From assembly GCF_019459225.1 (NCBI RefSeq), contig NZ_JAIAZY010000008.1:1-64000 (forward strand): DNA of 64,000 nt, given 5' to 3'. The notes beneath the pieces are model-generated. The model saw only the letters and a program-made list of their open reading frames with translations, was not told the DNA's origin and did no database searches. How positions within the stretch are numbered: position 1 is the stretch's first letter; each line of letters starts with the position of its first letter. Positions 8,914-19,554 of the stretch are shown here, one piece after another. A program made the position numbers and the translations under genes. Source of the stretch: Bacillus sp. IITD106. GTDB lineage: Bacteria; Bacillota; Bacilli; Bacillales; Bacillaceae_C.

Positions 8914-9834
8914 TTATATCCTACTTGCAAATATATCGTCTTCTTCAAACCATTTTGTTTTCAATAAATGATTACGGACCGTTTTTAATTCAAACTCGTC
9001 ACAAATATCCATTGATAATGATGGTGAAACACTCCATGCTGTATTGTTAAAATCAATGTTCAATGGAACATTGCATTCGATTGCGGCAAGCTGACGAGAT
9101 AAATGTAACATTTCTAAATCATTATTAATCTTTTTCTGCAGCGAAGGTGAGAGCGTTTGGATATTTGCTAGTAATCCTTCAATATCTGTATGATCTTGTA
9201 TAAGTTTATGAGCTGTTTTTTCTCCAATTCCTTTTACACCTGGATAGCCATCGCTTGAATCTCCCATTAATGCTTTAACATCAATTAATTGCTTCGGATG
9301 CAGCTTAAATTCGTCGATAAAACTAGCTTTCGTATGGTGCAGATAATTCCCAATTCCTTTCTGCATAATCAAGACAGAAATACGCTCATCGATGATTTGC
9401 AACAAGTCCCGATCACCAGTTAAAACAGTAATATTGGCATGCTCTTTATATTGATTGCTAATTGTACCGATACAATCATCCGCTTCGTAACCAGCTAGTC
9501 CAATACTCATAATTCCAAATGAATCTGTAACTGTTTTTGCTAGATCAAATTGTGGCATCATTTCGACAGGAGGAGCTTGCCTGTTCGCCTTATAACCATC
9601 AAACATTTCATTCCTGAACGTCTTGCTCCCCATATCCCAGCATACGGCAACATGGGTGGGATCGAACTTTTCTACCGCTGTCAGCAAATGTTTTATATAT
9701 CCCTGAACTCCATTTGTAGGAATCCCTTTACTGTTATACATAAAATTATTTCGTAGAGCTGTTGCATAAAACGAGCGAAACAATAGAGCCATACCGTCTA
9801 TTACTAATAAGTGTGGATTCGAAATTGTAAACAC
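8914..9834 (-). CDS. ypcP: 5'-3' exonuclease (YpcP)
   Basis: A 306-residue PIN/FEN-type 5'-3' exonuclease, homologous to the N-terminal exonuclease domain of DNA polymerase I. It helps remove RNA primers and flaps. Metal-binding acidic motifs are present: VIDGMALLFRS (~11-21), GYEADDCIG (~115), TGDRDLLQ (~139) and MGDSSDGYPGVKGIGEKTA (~190-208), which also contains the helix-hairpin-helix DNA-binding element. It is the first of a two-gene unit with the small protein downstream. Confidence 0.92.
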   Translation of the reverse strand: MFTISNPHLLVIDGMALLFRSFYATALRNNFMYNSKGIPTNGVQGYIKHLLTAVEKFDPTHVAVCWDMGSKTFRNEMFDGYKANRQAPPVEMMPQFDLAKTVTDSFGIMSIGLAGYEADDCIGTISNQYKEHANITVLTGDRDLLQIIDERISVLIMQKGIGNYLHHTKASFIDEFKLHPKQLIDVKALMGDSSDGYPGVKGIGEKTAHKLIQDHTDIEGLLANIQTLSPSLQKKINNDLEMLHLSRQLAAIECNVPLNIDFNNTAWSVSPSLSMDICDEFELKTVRNHLLKTKWFEEDDIFASRI

Positions 9835-9863
9835 CTCTTATTCTAATTAATAATATTATTATA

Positions 9864-10694
9864 TCAGATTTTAGGATTTTCGCCTGTTTCCACCGGATTT
9901 TCATCATACGAAACCCAATCCGAATAACTGCCGGCATATAATTTTACATTTTTAAATCCACATGCTTTTAATGCCAAAATATTAGGAGTCGCTGTTACAC
10001 CTGAACCACAATAAACAATGATTTCATCTGTTTTGTTCAAGTTGGAAAATCGTTCTTTTTGCTCCTCTTCATCCTTCCAAAAGCCATTGTCAAATCCATC
10101 CGTCCATACGAAATTGATTGCTCCAGGGATATGGCCAGCTCTCTTATCTAGTGGTTCTACCAGTCCCAAATAGCGCTCGCTTGCCCTTGAATCAATCAAA
10201 ATTCCCTTATGATTTTTTACCTGTTCATATGAAGCCAGCATTTCATCTTTAATGAATGGAATAAATTCGGCATACTCGTAAGCGGGTATTTCATCTGTAA
10301 TTTCATTCTCTGCTTCCTTCCACGCCTTGTAACCTCCATCTAAAATATATACATCTTCATGCCCTAAATAAGAAAGCAGCCACCAAAAACGACCTGCAAA
10401 AGCTCCCTCGCCATCATCATAAGCAATAACGGTTGATTCTTGTGTAATTCCTGCTTTACTTAATTTTCCGGTCAATTCGTCTACCACTGGTAATGGATGC
10501 CGTCCCCCGTGCTCTAAAACAGGAGACGATAAGTCCTTATCCAAATCGAAAAACACAGCTCCGGGAATATGGTCTTCATCATACGCACTTTTACCGTAAG
10601 CGGGGTCTGTTAGAGCGAATCTACAATCTACTACCTTGACGTTTTCATCCTTTAATTGGTCATGCAAAGAAGAAACAGATTTGATAAATCTCAC
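9864..10694 (-). CDS. Sulfurtransferase with tandem rhodanese domains
   Basis: A protein of about 277 residues with two rhodanese domains of the thiosulfate/3-mercaptopyruvate sulfurtransferase family. The C-terminal domain has the active-site loop CGSGVTATP, giving the persulfide-forming Cys; the N-terminal domain lacks a Cys loop, as is usual. The start is uncertain. GTG at 10694 has an ideally spaced GGAGGG site, whereas ATG at 10700 overlaps the dynA stop as ATGA but sits against that site. Either way it is translationally coupled to dynA. Confidence 0.85.
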   Translation of the reverse strand: MRFIKSVSSLHDQLKDENVKVVDCRFALTDPAYGKSAYDEDHIPGAVFFDLDKDLSSPVLEHGGRHPLPVVDELTGKLSKAGITQESTVIAYDDGEGAFAGRFWWLLSYLGHEDVYILDGGYKAWKEAENEITDEIPAYEYAEFIPFIKDEMLASYEQVKNHKGILIDSRASERYLGLVEPLDKRAGHIPGAINFVWTDGFDNGFWKDEEEQKERFSNLNKTDEIIVYCGSGVTATPNILALKACGFKNVKLYAGSYSDWVSYDENPVETGENPKI

Positions 10695-10696
10695 GC

Positions 10697-13600
10697 TCAT
10701 CCCTCCAAAATGGATCGAATTCTTTTCCATTCAGCTAATTTTTCATGATCTGATAGAGCTTCTAACCATCCATCAAACTGATCTTTAACGTCTGAAGATA
10801 CATGGTCAATCAGTTTACTTAACTCGGTGTCAATTATGGTATGATAAAAATTCTCTAGTTCCTCAAGTTCACTCTGTAAATATTCATCCGCAAGAGGAGA
10901 AAGAAGATTTTCTAAGGCTTCTTCCATTTTCTTCTTCTCGTTCTGTTCAAAAAATGCTTTTGGATTTCTAAAGAATTTAAAGCTTCCTTCCAATGGTCTT
11001 CGGTCTATATGCTCAAATGCTGATTCAAAATCTGGCGTATCAACAGACCCAACTTCCCAACGTGAAACAGTCAATTCTTGCTTGATCACTTGCATTTCTT
11101 TTTCTAAATTTCCTAACCGATTTAACAACTGCTTTTGAACATATCGTTCGAGTCTTAAAGAGGTTGCCCTTAATTCTTGAGCAAAATCATATCCTGTCGA
11201 CTCTAATAATTCATCCAAACATTTTGTTAGTGACTTGCGACTGTTACTTTGGAGAACAGCTGGATTAAAGGACTCTTTGAAAAAGTCTGGAAAACGGTAA
11301 AATACTCTTTGTTTTACATAAAATAATAATTCCTTCGCTTCTTGCGACAATTGTTTCCTCAATAAACTTGAATCAACTTCTTGAAGTGTGTTCGCTATTT
11401 CAGCTCTTGCGTTCTGCAACTCTTCTATTCTTATATTTTTTACAGCTTCATCTTCACTTGCTGCATGAATTAATTGATCAAGCATGAATATGATGCGCTT
11501 ATAATCAGATTCAGCAGATTGAATCGCTAATTGTGATAAATCATTATTTAAAAAATGATTAAATTCATTTGTAAAATCATCAATTTTAGATTCATTTCTG
11601 TTACTTAATGCAAGTTTACTTGAAATGCCGAATATTTTTGGAAAGCGAATACCGTTAGAGATTAGTTCTTGATGAACATAATCTAACACTTCTTTTATCT
11701 CTTCATTAGAGCTTGCAAGGTCTATAGCATTTACGATAAAGAACATTTTATCCAATTCAAAGGCATCTTTTACCCTACCTAGTTGAATAAGGAATTCACG
11801 ATCCGCTTTCGAAAACGCATGATTGTAGTACGTGACAAAAAGAATCGCGTCTGCATTTTTTATATAATCAAACGCAACACCTGTATGGCGCGCATTAATC
11901 GAATCAGCTCCTGGTGTATCAACAAGTGTAATCCCTTGTTTCGTAAATTCACAATCATAATAAAGGTCAATGGACTCAACAAAGCAAGACTGTGTCTCCT
12001 GGCCAACAAAACGATGGAATCCTTCTAAATCAGTTGTTAAGACTGTCCCTAAATGGTGCCCGTGCTCTTTAAAGCCTTGATGGAACGCGTTTAAAAATGA
12101 TAGATGGATTTTTTCTTTTCCACTGTAATCCGAATCTTTTAACTTTGGAATTTTTGAGTATGCATCAGCAAGCGACGTGCAATCATAACCAAATAATGAT
12201 AATGAATGGGCAATATCGACAAGCATTTGCTCTTCATTTTTAAAATGAACATCTGCTGTTCCATGTATATGCTCATTTGTCGCAGGGCAAATCCGATTAA
12301 TGGCAGCTGTAGTCGGATTAGGTGATACAGGTAGAACACTCTCTCCTAATAAAGCATTTGCAAATGACGATTTCCCCGCACTAAAAGCACCGAAAAGCGC
12401 AATTGTATACTCGCGATTTTGCAGACGAGCCAGCTTTTCTTTTAACCCGGAAGTAATTCTTTTAAAACTTCCTTCATTTTTAAGACTGATCATCGCCTTT
12501 TCAATTTTAGCTATCACATTATGAATATCAGTTTCATTATTACTTTCACTAGGTCTCTCAGTTATTTCTTCCTTAACATCACTAATCTCTTTTTGCAGAA
12601 CACTTTCCCCAGTAAAAATTCGAATATCTTCCTGTTCCGCTTTCCAATTCACAAGAAGCGTTTGTAATAATGAGTGTTCTTTTCCAGTTGGGACCGAACA
12701 TTCGTTAATCATCTCTTCAAAGTCTAGGCTCAACTGTCGCAATGAATGGATAGCTGTTGTTGTAACGCTTATTTTGTTTAATTGTATTTCAATTTCAGAT
12801 AATTCTTTTTCGATTTTCTCTTTATAAGCAGAAAATAAGGTTTTTTGGAAGTCGCTTATTGCCTCTCTCGATTTTTTCTTAATTAGGCTTGCGACATCTT
12901 CACAATATTGAAGTATATATTCACCTGTTAATCCTGCGCCTTTTTTAATCGCATCAACCAATAATGAATCTTCAAAATGAACAGCCAGATTTTGCGCTGA
13001 AACTTGAAGGTCCTCTTGTAAAACGCCTGATTCAGAAAGCTTTTTCGCTGCCCATTGTCTTAAATGCCAATCAATCTGCGACTCTACTTGTTTTCGAACA
13101 CTATCCGAAAAATTCTCTAAAGACGATTTTCTTTCTAGTTCCGTCTTTTTCTTGCTAAAAAAGAGACCAGTTTTAAAATCAGGCTGGTGAGTTCTTAAAA
13201 ATTGAGCAGCAAGCTCACGAGTTTCAAAAGGCATCAAATAAGCATTTTGAAGCAAGCTTTCGAGTTCGGAAATAAGATCTTTTTCCCATTTATCAGTGGC
13301 TGCTAAAAGTTTTTCTTTACGTGTTAATAGACCTTTTTCTTTTTCAAATATTTGAGCTAGTTCTTCTTCACTATACTCGTTTAATAATTGTTCCAACGGT
13401 TGTGAAGCCGCTTTTCTTTCGTCGGCTAACCAATTTGTATGCTCCGCCATCAATTGATTCGTGGCCTTCTCAATTGTTGTTTCCAGCCATTCTTCATGAT
13501 GGGTAAAAGCATCATTGATTAACAATTTTACCGTTTCAAATTCATTTTCAGGATGTTCTCCATTTTTTAAGGATGTGAAGAAAATACCTGAAGGCTCTAC

Positions 13601-14290
13601 ATCCCATGCAGCAAACGAATCGATGACCGTTTGCTTATATTGTTGGAAAGAGAGCTCCGCATCATTATGTTTATCAATTTGATTAATGATCAAGTATAAT
13701 TTAACATCATGATCAAGTAAATTTCGTGTATACGTGAAATTCAATTCAGATTGAACATGGTTATAATCCATTACGTAAAAGACGACATCCGCAAGATGCA
13801 AAGATGATTCCGTCGAAAGTCGATGGGCATCGTCAGTTGAGTCAACCCCTGGTGTATCCATCACTGTTACACCGCATGGAAGATTCGAATCTAATCTACC
13901 AATTTCGATTTCCGTCACATCACCGCTTTTGCAATATTCCTTTACAGTCGCAAAATCGTACGGAGCATTAAATAGTAAAGGCTTTTCTGAACGATAAAAC
14001 ACTTTTGCGTAGTCTTGTTCAGCACGATGAATTTTTACTAGATTAGCACTCGTTGGAATTGGACTAGATGGAAGAATTGCTTCTCCAACTAATGAATTAA
14101 TCATCGTGGATTTACCAGCCGAGAAATGACCACTAAACGCCACAATGAATTCACGGTCTACGATTTTTTTAATGAGCTTTTGAGCTTTTTCAGCGCTTTT
14201 TTGATCTCCATGCTCCTGAAAACGTTCCATTAAAACAAGTATTTTATTTAACTGTGCTTCGTCCACAGATGTTTGCAAAACTTTAGACAT
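10697..14290 (-). CDS. dynA: Double dynamin-like GTPase DynA
   Basis: A protein of about 1197 residues with two complete dynamin-like GTPase modules in one chain, as in B. subtilis DynA (YpbR), a membrane-tethering and membrane-fusing protein that protects the membrane under stress or phage attack. The P-loops are GHFSAGKST (~54-62) and GAFSAGKSS (~635-643). The DTPGVDS and DTPGADS G3 motifs and NQID/NAID G4 motifs are present. Long helical stalk regions follow each GTPase domain. No frameshift is seen at the domain joint. ATG at 14290 is taken as start, but a TTG two codons upstream is better spaced from GAGGGG. Confidence 0.93.
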   Translation of the reverse strand: MSKVLQTSVDEAQLNKILVLMERFQEHGDQKSAEKAQKLIKKIVDREFIVAFSGHFSAGKSTMINSLVGEAILPSSPIPTSANLVKIHRAEQDYAKVFYRSEKPLLFNAPYDFATVKEYCKSGDVTEIEIGRLDSNLPCGVTVMDTPGVDSTDDAHRLSTESSLHLADVVFYVMDYNHVQSELNFTYTRNLLDHDVKLYLIINQIDKHNDAELSFQQYKQTVIDSFAAWDVEPSGIFFTSLKNGEHPENEFETVKLLINDAFTHHEEWLETTIEKATNQLMAEHTNWLADERKAASQPLEQLLNEYSEEELAQIFEKEKGLLTRKEKLLAATDKWEKDLISELESLLQNAYLMPFETRELAAQFLRTHQPDFKTGLFFSKKKTELERKSSLENFSDSVRKQVESQIDWHLRQWAAKKLSESGVLQEDLQVSAQNLAVHFEDSLLVDAIKKGAGLTGEYILQYCEDVASLIKKKSREAISDFQKTLFSAYKEKIEKELSEIEIQLNKISVTTTAIHSLRQLSLDFEEMINECSVPTGKEHSLLQTLLVNWKAEQEDIRIFTGESVLQKEISDVKEEITERPSESNNETDIHNVIAKIEKAMISLKNEGSFKRITSGLKEKLARLQNREYTIALFGAFSAGKSSFANALLGESVLPVSPNPTTAAINRICPATNEHIHGTADVHFKNEEQMLVDIAHSLSLFGYDCTSLADAYSKIPKLKDSDYSGKEKIHLSFLNAFHQGFKEHGHHLGTVLTTDLEGFHRFVGQETQSCFVESIDLYYDCEFTKQGITLVDTPGADSINARHTGVAFDYIKNADAILFVTYYNHAFSKADREFLIQLGRVKDAFELDKMFFIVNAIDLASSNEEIKEVLDYVHQELISNGIRFPKIFGISSKLALSNRNESKIDDFTNEFNHFLNNDLSQLAIQSAESDYKRIIFMLDQLIHAASEDEAVKNIRIEELQNARAEIANTLQEVDSSLLRKQLSQEAKELLFYVKQRVFYRFPDFFKESFNPAVLQSNSRKSLTKCLDELLESTGYDFAQELRATSLRLERYVQKQLLNRLGNLEKEMQVIKQELTVSRWEVGSVDTPDFESAFEHIDRRPLEGSFKFFRNPKAFFEQNEKKKMEEALENLLSPLADEYLQSELEELENFYHTIIDTELSKLIDHVSSDVKDQFDGWLEALSDHEKLAEWKRIRSILEG

Positions 14291-14369
14291 GTGCAACAAC
14301 AAACCCCTCGTTATAATCATTACATCCTATTTTACATGAGAATGTAGGATTTTCATATACTATTCATAG

Positions 14370-14412
14370 ACAACAAAAAAGTCCAGTTCCTCTTACTATT
14401 AGGACTAGACAA
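14370..14412 (-). terminator. Probable terminator after bpsB
   Basis: On the minus strand TAGTCC and a downstream GGACT-type arm can pair, followed by TTTTTTG just after the bpsB stop. The stem is short and imperfect. Confidence 0.5.
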
Positions 14413-14416
14413 AATC

Positions 14417-14950
14417 TTAATCAAATTTCTCTTTGTAATTTGTATTTTCACGCAATGCGTTTTCTTCGATTGGTATTCTTACTCTAAGAATGATCTGGTT
14501 CAATACTAAAAACGAAATTGCTGTTATGTATAGGTTAAAAATCATTGGAATGACAAATAATTCAATAGTTACAATAATATAGTTTGGGTGTTTTACATAT
14601 TTGAATGGACCTTTTTTCACTACTTTGATGCCAGGAAGTACAATAATTTTTGTATTCCAGTATTTCCCTAGCGTCATAATAACCCAAATACGCGCAATTT
14701 GAGCGACTATAAAAATGAATAGAAAAATAGGCCAAACCGTATTTAAAGAAGGGTTGCGGATTAAATACTCTACAATTAAACTTACGAAAAATCCAATATG
14801 CATGAGAACCATTAAATGGTAGTGACTTTGACCATACTCTTTCGCACCCGACGCCAGCATCCATTGCTCATTTCTTTTCGCAATTCTTAATTCTACCAGC
14901 CTTTGTACAATCACAATTAGCAATAATATAAGGAAGAACATTATTCCCAC
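14417..14950 (-). CDS. bpsB: Isoprenylcysteine methyltransferase-family membrane protein BpsB (YpbQ)
   Basis: A 177-residue integral membrane protein with about five hydrophobic segments and the C-terminal ICMT signature VKKGPFKYVKHPNYI. In B. subtilis, BpsB methylates the alkylpyrones made by the type III polyketide synthase BpsA. The gene overlaps the end of bpsA by 10 nt, so the two are translationally coupled, supporting the same pathway here. Confidence 0.85.
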   Translation of the reverse strand: MGIMFFLILLLIVIVQRLVELRIAKRNEQWMLASGAKEYGQSHYHLMVLMHIGFFVSLIVEYLIRNPSLNTVWPIFLFIFIVAQIARIWVIMTLGKYWNTKIIVLPGIKVVKKGPFKYVKHPNYIIVTIELFVIPMIFNLYITAISFLVLNQIILRVRIPIEENALRENTNYKEKFD

Positions 14951-16029
14951 CTGACTAACAGCAATTCCGAACTAAATCCGGGGCCTAATGCTGCAATCAA
15001 GCCATAGTCACCGCGAATAATCTCTTTTTGTAAAAATCGCTCAAGAACAAATAGTACCGTCACGGAGGACATATTTCCATATTCTCGTAAAACCTCGAGT
15101 GAAGTCGCTGTTCTCTCTGAAGGCAATCCTAATGCTTCCTCGTATGCATGTAACACTTTTTTCCCGCCAGGATGTGCGATAAAATGCATTATTTGAGAAA
15201 TCGATAATTGATTATGTGTGAGCAATTGCTCTACTTCTGGTTTCAACCATTCTTTAACAATGGATGGAATGTCTTTCGAAAAGACGACATATAAACCATC
15301 ATCTTTTATATTCCAACCCATTACGTCTAATGAATCCTTCATTAAGGTGGATTGTGTATTAATAATAGAAGGAATCGTTCGTTCAATAATCTCTGAATAT
15401 TTTACTTCGTCTCCACCTATAAGTGCAGCCGCTGCACCATCTGCAAAAAGTGATGTACCAATTATATTACTTTTACTCAAATCATCTTTTTGAAAAGTAA
15501 GGCTGCATAATTCTACTGCCACAACTAATACTTTTGCTTTTGCAAAAGCGCGACAATATTCAAAAGCTCTTGAAAGACCTGAAGCCCCACCTGCACAGCC
15601 AAGTCCCCAAATCGGGATTCTTTTCGTATTTTTGGAAAATGGCAGTTTGTTCATAATTCTAGCGTCTAGGCTGGGTGTAGCTATTCCTGTCGTATTAATC
15701 ATAATGATTGCGTCAATTTCTTCGTAAGAAATGGTTCTTCGCAAAGAGGTTGATTCTAGACAATTTTGGATTGCCTTTATACTCAAACTTACGGCTATAT
15801 CAATAAATTCATCATTTTTTTTAGAGAAGGAATGGGTATGTCGGTACCATTCTAAAGGTTTTACAAAATGGCGTTTTTCAATTTCACCATTATGAAAGAC
15901 TCTCAAAAGTCGCCCTAAATCTTTTACAGAATTGGAGAAAAGCTGTTTAGCGAATTCCATTGTCTCATCTTGAGAAATAGCATATTCCGGGACTCCTGTT
16001 CCAACAGAAATTATTCGCGGCACTTGCAA
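14941..16029 (-). CDS. bpsA: Type III polyketide synthase BpsA (chalcone-synthase-like)
   Basis: A 362-residue thiolase-fold enzyme that condenses malonyl-CoA onto long-chain acyl-CoA to make alkylpyrones. The catalytic triad is visible: Cys in GLGCAGGASG (~145), His in FIAHPGGKKV (~286) and Asn in EYGNMSS (~319). The length fits the bacterial family. It overlaps bpsB. It lies 24 nt downstream of aroE, so it may partly be transcribed with the aromatic amino-acid operon, since I see no terminator between them. Confidence 0.92.
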   Translation of the reverse strand: MQVPRIISVGTGVPEYAISQDETMEFAKQLFSNSVKDLGRLLRVFHNGEIEKRHFVKPLEWYRHTHSFSKKNDEFIDIAVSLSIKAIQNCLESTSLRRTISYEEIDAIIMINTTGIATPSLDARIMNKLPFSKNTKRIPIWGLGCAGGASGLSRAFEYCRAFAKAKVLVVAVELCSLTFQKDDLSKSNIIGTSLFADGAAAALIGGDEVKYSEIIERTIPSIINTQSTLMKDSLDVMGWNIKDDGLYVVFSKDIPSIVKEWLKPEVEQLLTHNQLSISQIMHFIAHPGGKKVLHAYEEALGLPSERTATSLEVLREYGNMSSVTVLFVLERFLQKEIIRGDYGLIAALGPGFSSELLLVRWE

Positions 16030-16053
16030 ATCTCCCTTCTTATAAGAATCGAA

Positions 16054-17328
16054 TTATTTTTGTAGTTCTTCCAATTGTTCGAAAAATCCAGGATAAGAAA
16101 TGGTAATAGCCTCGCTATTTTGAACATGTGTTGTTCCCGTTGCTAAGCAACTTGCGATTGCAAGCATCATGCCGATTCGATGGTCACCATGACTGCTTAC
16201 TTCTGCTCCATGCAAGTTAGACTTACCATAGATTTTCATACCATCTTCCGTTGCTTCAATATTAGCACCTAGCTTTTTTAATTCATCTACAACGGTATCA
16301 ATTCGATTCGTTTCTTTAACTTTTAATTCTTCTGCATCCTTAATAACCGTTACACCTTCAGCTTGAGTAGCTGCGAGGGCAAGAATCGGAATCTCATCGA
16401 TAAGTCGTGGAATAATATCACCGCTAATTTCTACGCCTTTTAAATTTGAGTAACGAACGGTTATATCCGCATACGGCTCCATTACTTTATCATTTTTATT
16501 ATGAATCGTGATATCGGCACCCATATTCGTTAGTATATCCAAAATTCCAGTTCTAGTAGGATTCATACCAACATTTTTGATTGTTATTTCACTATCAGGA
16601 ATGATAGATCCTGCTACAAGGAAAAAAGCAGCGGAAGAAATATCACCAGGAACTTTTATATTAGCCCCTTTAAGTGTTTGTTTTCCTCTTATTGTTTTTT
16701 TCAAACCATCTGTTTGGACAAAGCCGCCAAATTCTTGCAGCATTCGTTCTGTATGATCGCGAGAATCCTCTGGCTCAGTAACTGAGGTATTTCCTTCAGC
16801 AAACAAACCCGCTAATAAAATAGCTGATTTTACTTGAGCACTTGCAACAGGAGAAATATAGTCAATTCCCTTTAATCCTCCGCCGCGAATTGCTAAAGGT
16901 GTATATTTTCCTTCTTCACGTCCGTCAATTTTAGCACCCATTTCCCTTAAAGGAACGGTCACCCTTCCCATTGGTCTTTTTGCAATTGATTCATCACCTA
17001 TTACAGTAGTATGGAAAGGTAGGCTCGATAAAATTCCTAGCATAAGACGAATAGTCGTCCCTGAGTTCCCTACATTTAAAACTTGATTCGGTTCTTGTAA
17101 TCCTTCCAATCCCTTTCCATTTATCTCTACATGGTCTCCATCTAAATGGATTTCAACTCCGAGTTTTCTAAAACAATCTATCGTACTTAAACAATCATCA
17201 CCTGTTAAAAGTCCATCTATCACTGTTTTTCCGTGAGCGATTGAACCTAGCATAACGGCACGATGTGAAATTGATTTATCTCCTGGGACTTTCATTTCCC
17301 CTTTTAATCTAATGCTCAATTTCCTCAC
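16054..17328 (-). CDS. aroE: 3-phosphoshikimate 1-carboxyvinyltransferase (EPSP synthase)
   Basis: A 424-residue enzyme that joins phosphoenolpyruvate to shikimate-3-phosphate in the step before chorismate. Family landmarks are present: [12 protein letters not shown] (~14-25), [13 protein letters not shown] (~86) and the substrate-binding RPMGRV and SRDHTERML segments. The symbol follows Bacillus use (aroA in E. coli). The start is GTG at 17328, four bases from the tyrA stop; a TTG three codons in is better spaced from GAGGAG and may be the real start. It is the last aromatic gene of the aroF-hisC-tyrA-aroE unit. Confidence 0.93.
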   Translation of the reverse strand: MRKLSIRLKGEMKVPGDKSISHRAVMLGSIAHGKTVIDGLLTGDDCLSTIDCFRKLGVEIHLDGDHVEINGKGLEGLQEPNQVLNVGNSGTTIRLMLGILSSLPFHTTVIGDESIAKRPMGRVTVPLREMGAKIDGREEGKYTPLAIRGGGLKGIDYISPVASAQVKSAILLAGLFAEGNTSVTEPEDSRDHTERMLQEFGGFVQTDGLKKTIRGKQTLKGANIKVPGDISSAAFFLVAGSIIPDSEITIKNVGMNPTRTGILDILTNMGADITIHNKNDKVMEPYADITVRYSNLKGVEISGDIIPRLIDEIPILALAATQAEGVTVIKDAEELKVKETNRIDTVVDELKKLGANIEATEDGMKIYGKSNLHGAEVSSHGDHRIGMMLAIASCLATGTTHVQNSEAITISYPGFFEQLEELQK

Positions 17329-17331
17329 TCC

Positions 17332-18438
17332 TCACATACTAATATACGTGTCATACCCTCTGTTTTCTATACAGGCTTTCGCTCTTTCAAGGTCTTTTTC
17401 CGTTTGGAAACTGATTCTTAGAACTCCGTAAACATCTTCACGCGCTTCAATAATCCTAATGTTTGTAATGCTAATATTTTCTTGAGCAAGCACTGTTGTT
17501 ATATCTGAGATAACACCTGGCTTATCGAGTACATCTACATATAAATCATAAAATGCTGTTATAGCTCCTTTTGCTCGAACGGGCAGGGAGTCACGATATT
17601 TTTTTGCTCCATTAAAATAATTGTATAGCTCTTCGGTATCTCCCTCTTCAACCAAATGTTTTACGTCTTTCATTTCTGACATCCATTGATCTAAAAGGCC
17701 AAGCAGAATTGGTTGATTATGTTTGACGATATCTCGCCACATTTCCGGGCTCGATGAAGCAATTCTTGTTATATCACGGAATCCACCAGCAGCTAGATAT
17801 TTGACATGTTCATTTTGTGAAGCATGATTTTCCACTTGTCTCACTAGGCTGGCTGCAATGATATGCGGAAAATGACTAACGACTCCCGTTACTAAATCAT
17901 GTTCTTTCGGGTCCATAATGATAAAATTTGCATTCGTACCCTTTAACCAAGTTTTTAAAGTGTCAATTTTTCCATTTGTAGCATTTTTAGATGGGGTTAA
18001 TACATAAAACGCATTTTCAAATAAATGTGCCCTAGCACTTCCCGGCCCCACCTTGTGAGAACCAGCCATTGGATGTCCACCAATAAAAGGAATGCCATTA
18101 TTAAAATATTTTTCTGCTTTTTCCATAATTTTTGCTTTAGTACTTCCAACATCCGTAATAATGACATCTTCTTTTAAAGGCAGATTTGCAAGTTTTTCAA
18201 GCAATAGCTCGGCTTTTTCCACGGGGCAAGCCAGAATGATAAGATCCGCTTTAGATGCTTCCTCATCAAAATGCTCTGTAATGTCATCAATAATATTTAA
18301 TTTTTTCGCTAAATGGCCATTATCACGTTTTACATCAAAGCCTACAATATGGACATTATGCTCCTTTTTTATCGCTAGGGCGACTGATCCTCCAATCAGT
18401 CCCACCCCAACTAATAAAACACGTTTCAAGTCTTCCAT
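17332..18438 (-). CDS. tyrA: Prephenate dehydrogenase
   Basis: A 368-residue NAD-dependent enzyme that turns prephenate into 4-hydroxyphenylpyruvate, committing it to tyrosine. The Rossmann motif GVGLIGGS is at residues ~11-18, GGHPMAGSHKVG marks the substrate site, and a C-terminal ACT domain (~295-368; DKPGVISDITTVL) indicates feedback control by amino acid binding. It lies between hisC and aroE, and the upstream T-box reads tyrosine, so this gene explains the choice of signal. Confidence 0.94.
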   Translation of the reverse strand: MEDLKRVLLVGVGLIGGSVALAIKKEHNVHIVGFDVKRDNGHLAKKLNIIDDITEHFDEEASKADLIILACPVEKAELLLEKLANLPLKEDVIITDVGSTKAKIMEKAEKYFNNGIPFIGGHPMAGSHKVGPGSARAHLFENAFYVLTPSKNATNGKIDTLKTWLKGTNANFIIMDPKEHDLVTGVVSHFPHIIAASLVRQVENHASQNEHVKYLAAGGFRDITRIASSSPEMWRDIVKHNQPILLGLLDQWMSEMKDVKHLVEEGDTEELYNYFNGAKKYRDSLPVRAKGAITAFYDLYVDVLDKPGVISDITTVLAQENISITNIRIIEAREDVYGVLRISFQTEKDLERAKACIENRGYDTYISM

Positions 18439-18459
18439 CTTTACACAGCCTATTCTTTC

Positions 18460-19539
18460 CTAAAGTTTTACGGTTGTTATTTCCGCCAGCAGTTTCATTA
18501 ATTGTTCGTTTTCTTCTTCTTTCCCTACCGTAATCCTTACTCCGTTTGGAAAAGCGCGAACAATCCAGCCTCTTTCCAACAATCGTTGAAATATTTCAGC
18601 ACTCGATACGCCTGGAATATTGATAAAAATAAAGTTCCCTTGTGATGGATAATAAGAAATTTGATGTTCATCAAAAAACTGATAATACTTTTCTAATTCT
18701 TTTTTATTTACAGCGACTGTTTTTTCAACGAACTCTTTGTCTTCTAAAGCCGCAATGGCCGAAGTTTGTGCAAGAGCAGATGTATTAAATGGAAGTCTCG
18801 CCACTTCCAATTGTTTAATGAGTGTCGGGGCTCCAATTCCGTACCCAATCCTAAATCCCGCAAGTCCAAACGCTTTTGAAAAAGTTCTCATAATTAAAAG
18901 ATTTTCAAAGTTGTTTAAAAGTGGAATGGTTTTCGGATAATCACTATTTGTCGCATATTCGAAATACGCTTCATCCAAAACAACTAATACGTGACTTGGA
19001 ACTTTATTTAGAAATTCTTCTAACTCCGTTTGATTCACATACGTTCCTGTTGGATTATTCGGATTGCATATCCAAACGATTTTCGTTTGTTCATCTATTT
19101 GATTTGCCATTTCTTCTAAATCATGTCTGCCATCCTTTAAAGGAACTTCCCTTAATTCAGCATTTTCAATAATGGCATGGTGCCGATATTGTGGAAAAGT
19201 CTCTTTAGCCATAACAGTATTTGTACCAGGAGACAACATGGCTCGTATTAAATATTGGATTAATTCATCAAGTCCACTGGAAAAGATGAGTTGGTCTCCA
19301 TTTACTCCAATGTAGTCAGCGACTTTCTCTCTCAATTCTGTTGCTGCTCCATCGGGGTAAATCGCAAAACTTGGAATTTTTGTTGTAATGGCTTCAAGTA
19401 CTTTTGGTGAACATCCATAAGGATTTTCGTTAGAAGCAAGCTTTACAATTTTGTCTAGATTATACTCTCTCTTAACTTCTTCAGTTGTTTTCCCAGGGAT
19501 GTATGGTTTTAATGTTAATAACTGCTCTTTCACCTTCAT
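18460..19539 (-). CDS. hisC: Histidinol-phosphate/aromatic aminotransferase
   Basis: A 359-residue class I/II PLP-dependent aminotransferase. The PLP-binding Lys lies in [18 protein letters not shown] (~222), with NPNNPTGTY upstream. In Bacillus, HisC serves both histidine synthesis and the final transamination to tyrosine and phenylalanine; its place between aroF and tyrA supports the aromatic role here. No other his gene is in the window. Confidence 0.92.
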   Translation of the reverse strand: MKVKEQLLTLKPYIPGKTTEEVKREYNLDKIVKLASNENPYGCSPKVLEAITTKIPSFAIYPDGAATELREKVADYIGVNGDQLIFSSGLDELIQYLIRAMLSPGTNTVMAKETFPQYRHHAIIENAELREVPLKDGRHDLEEMANQIDEQTKIVWICNPNNPTGTYVNQTELEEFLNKVPSHVLVVLDEAYFEYATNSDYPKTIPLLNNFENLLIMRTFSKAFGLAGFRIGYGIGAPTLIKQLEVARLPFNTSALAQTSAIAALEDKEFVEKTVAVNKKELEKYYQFFDEHQISYYPSQGNFIFINIPGVSSAEIFQRLLERGWIVRAFPNGVRITVGKEEENEQLMKLLAEITTVKL

Positions 19540-19554
19540 AGCGTACCCTTCCTT

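Noticed and set aside
10694-14296. DynA as two fused genes or a frameshift artefact
   Set aside because: The double GTPase architecture is normal for Bacillus DynA and the frame is continuous.
14562-14864. Minus-strand ORF of 100 codons inside bpsB
   Set aside because: It is a shifted-frame shadow of bpsB without a start signal.
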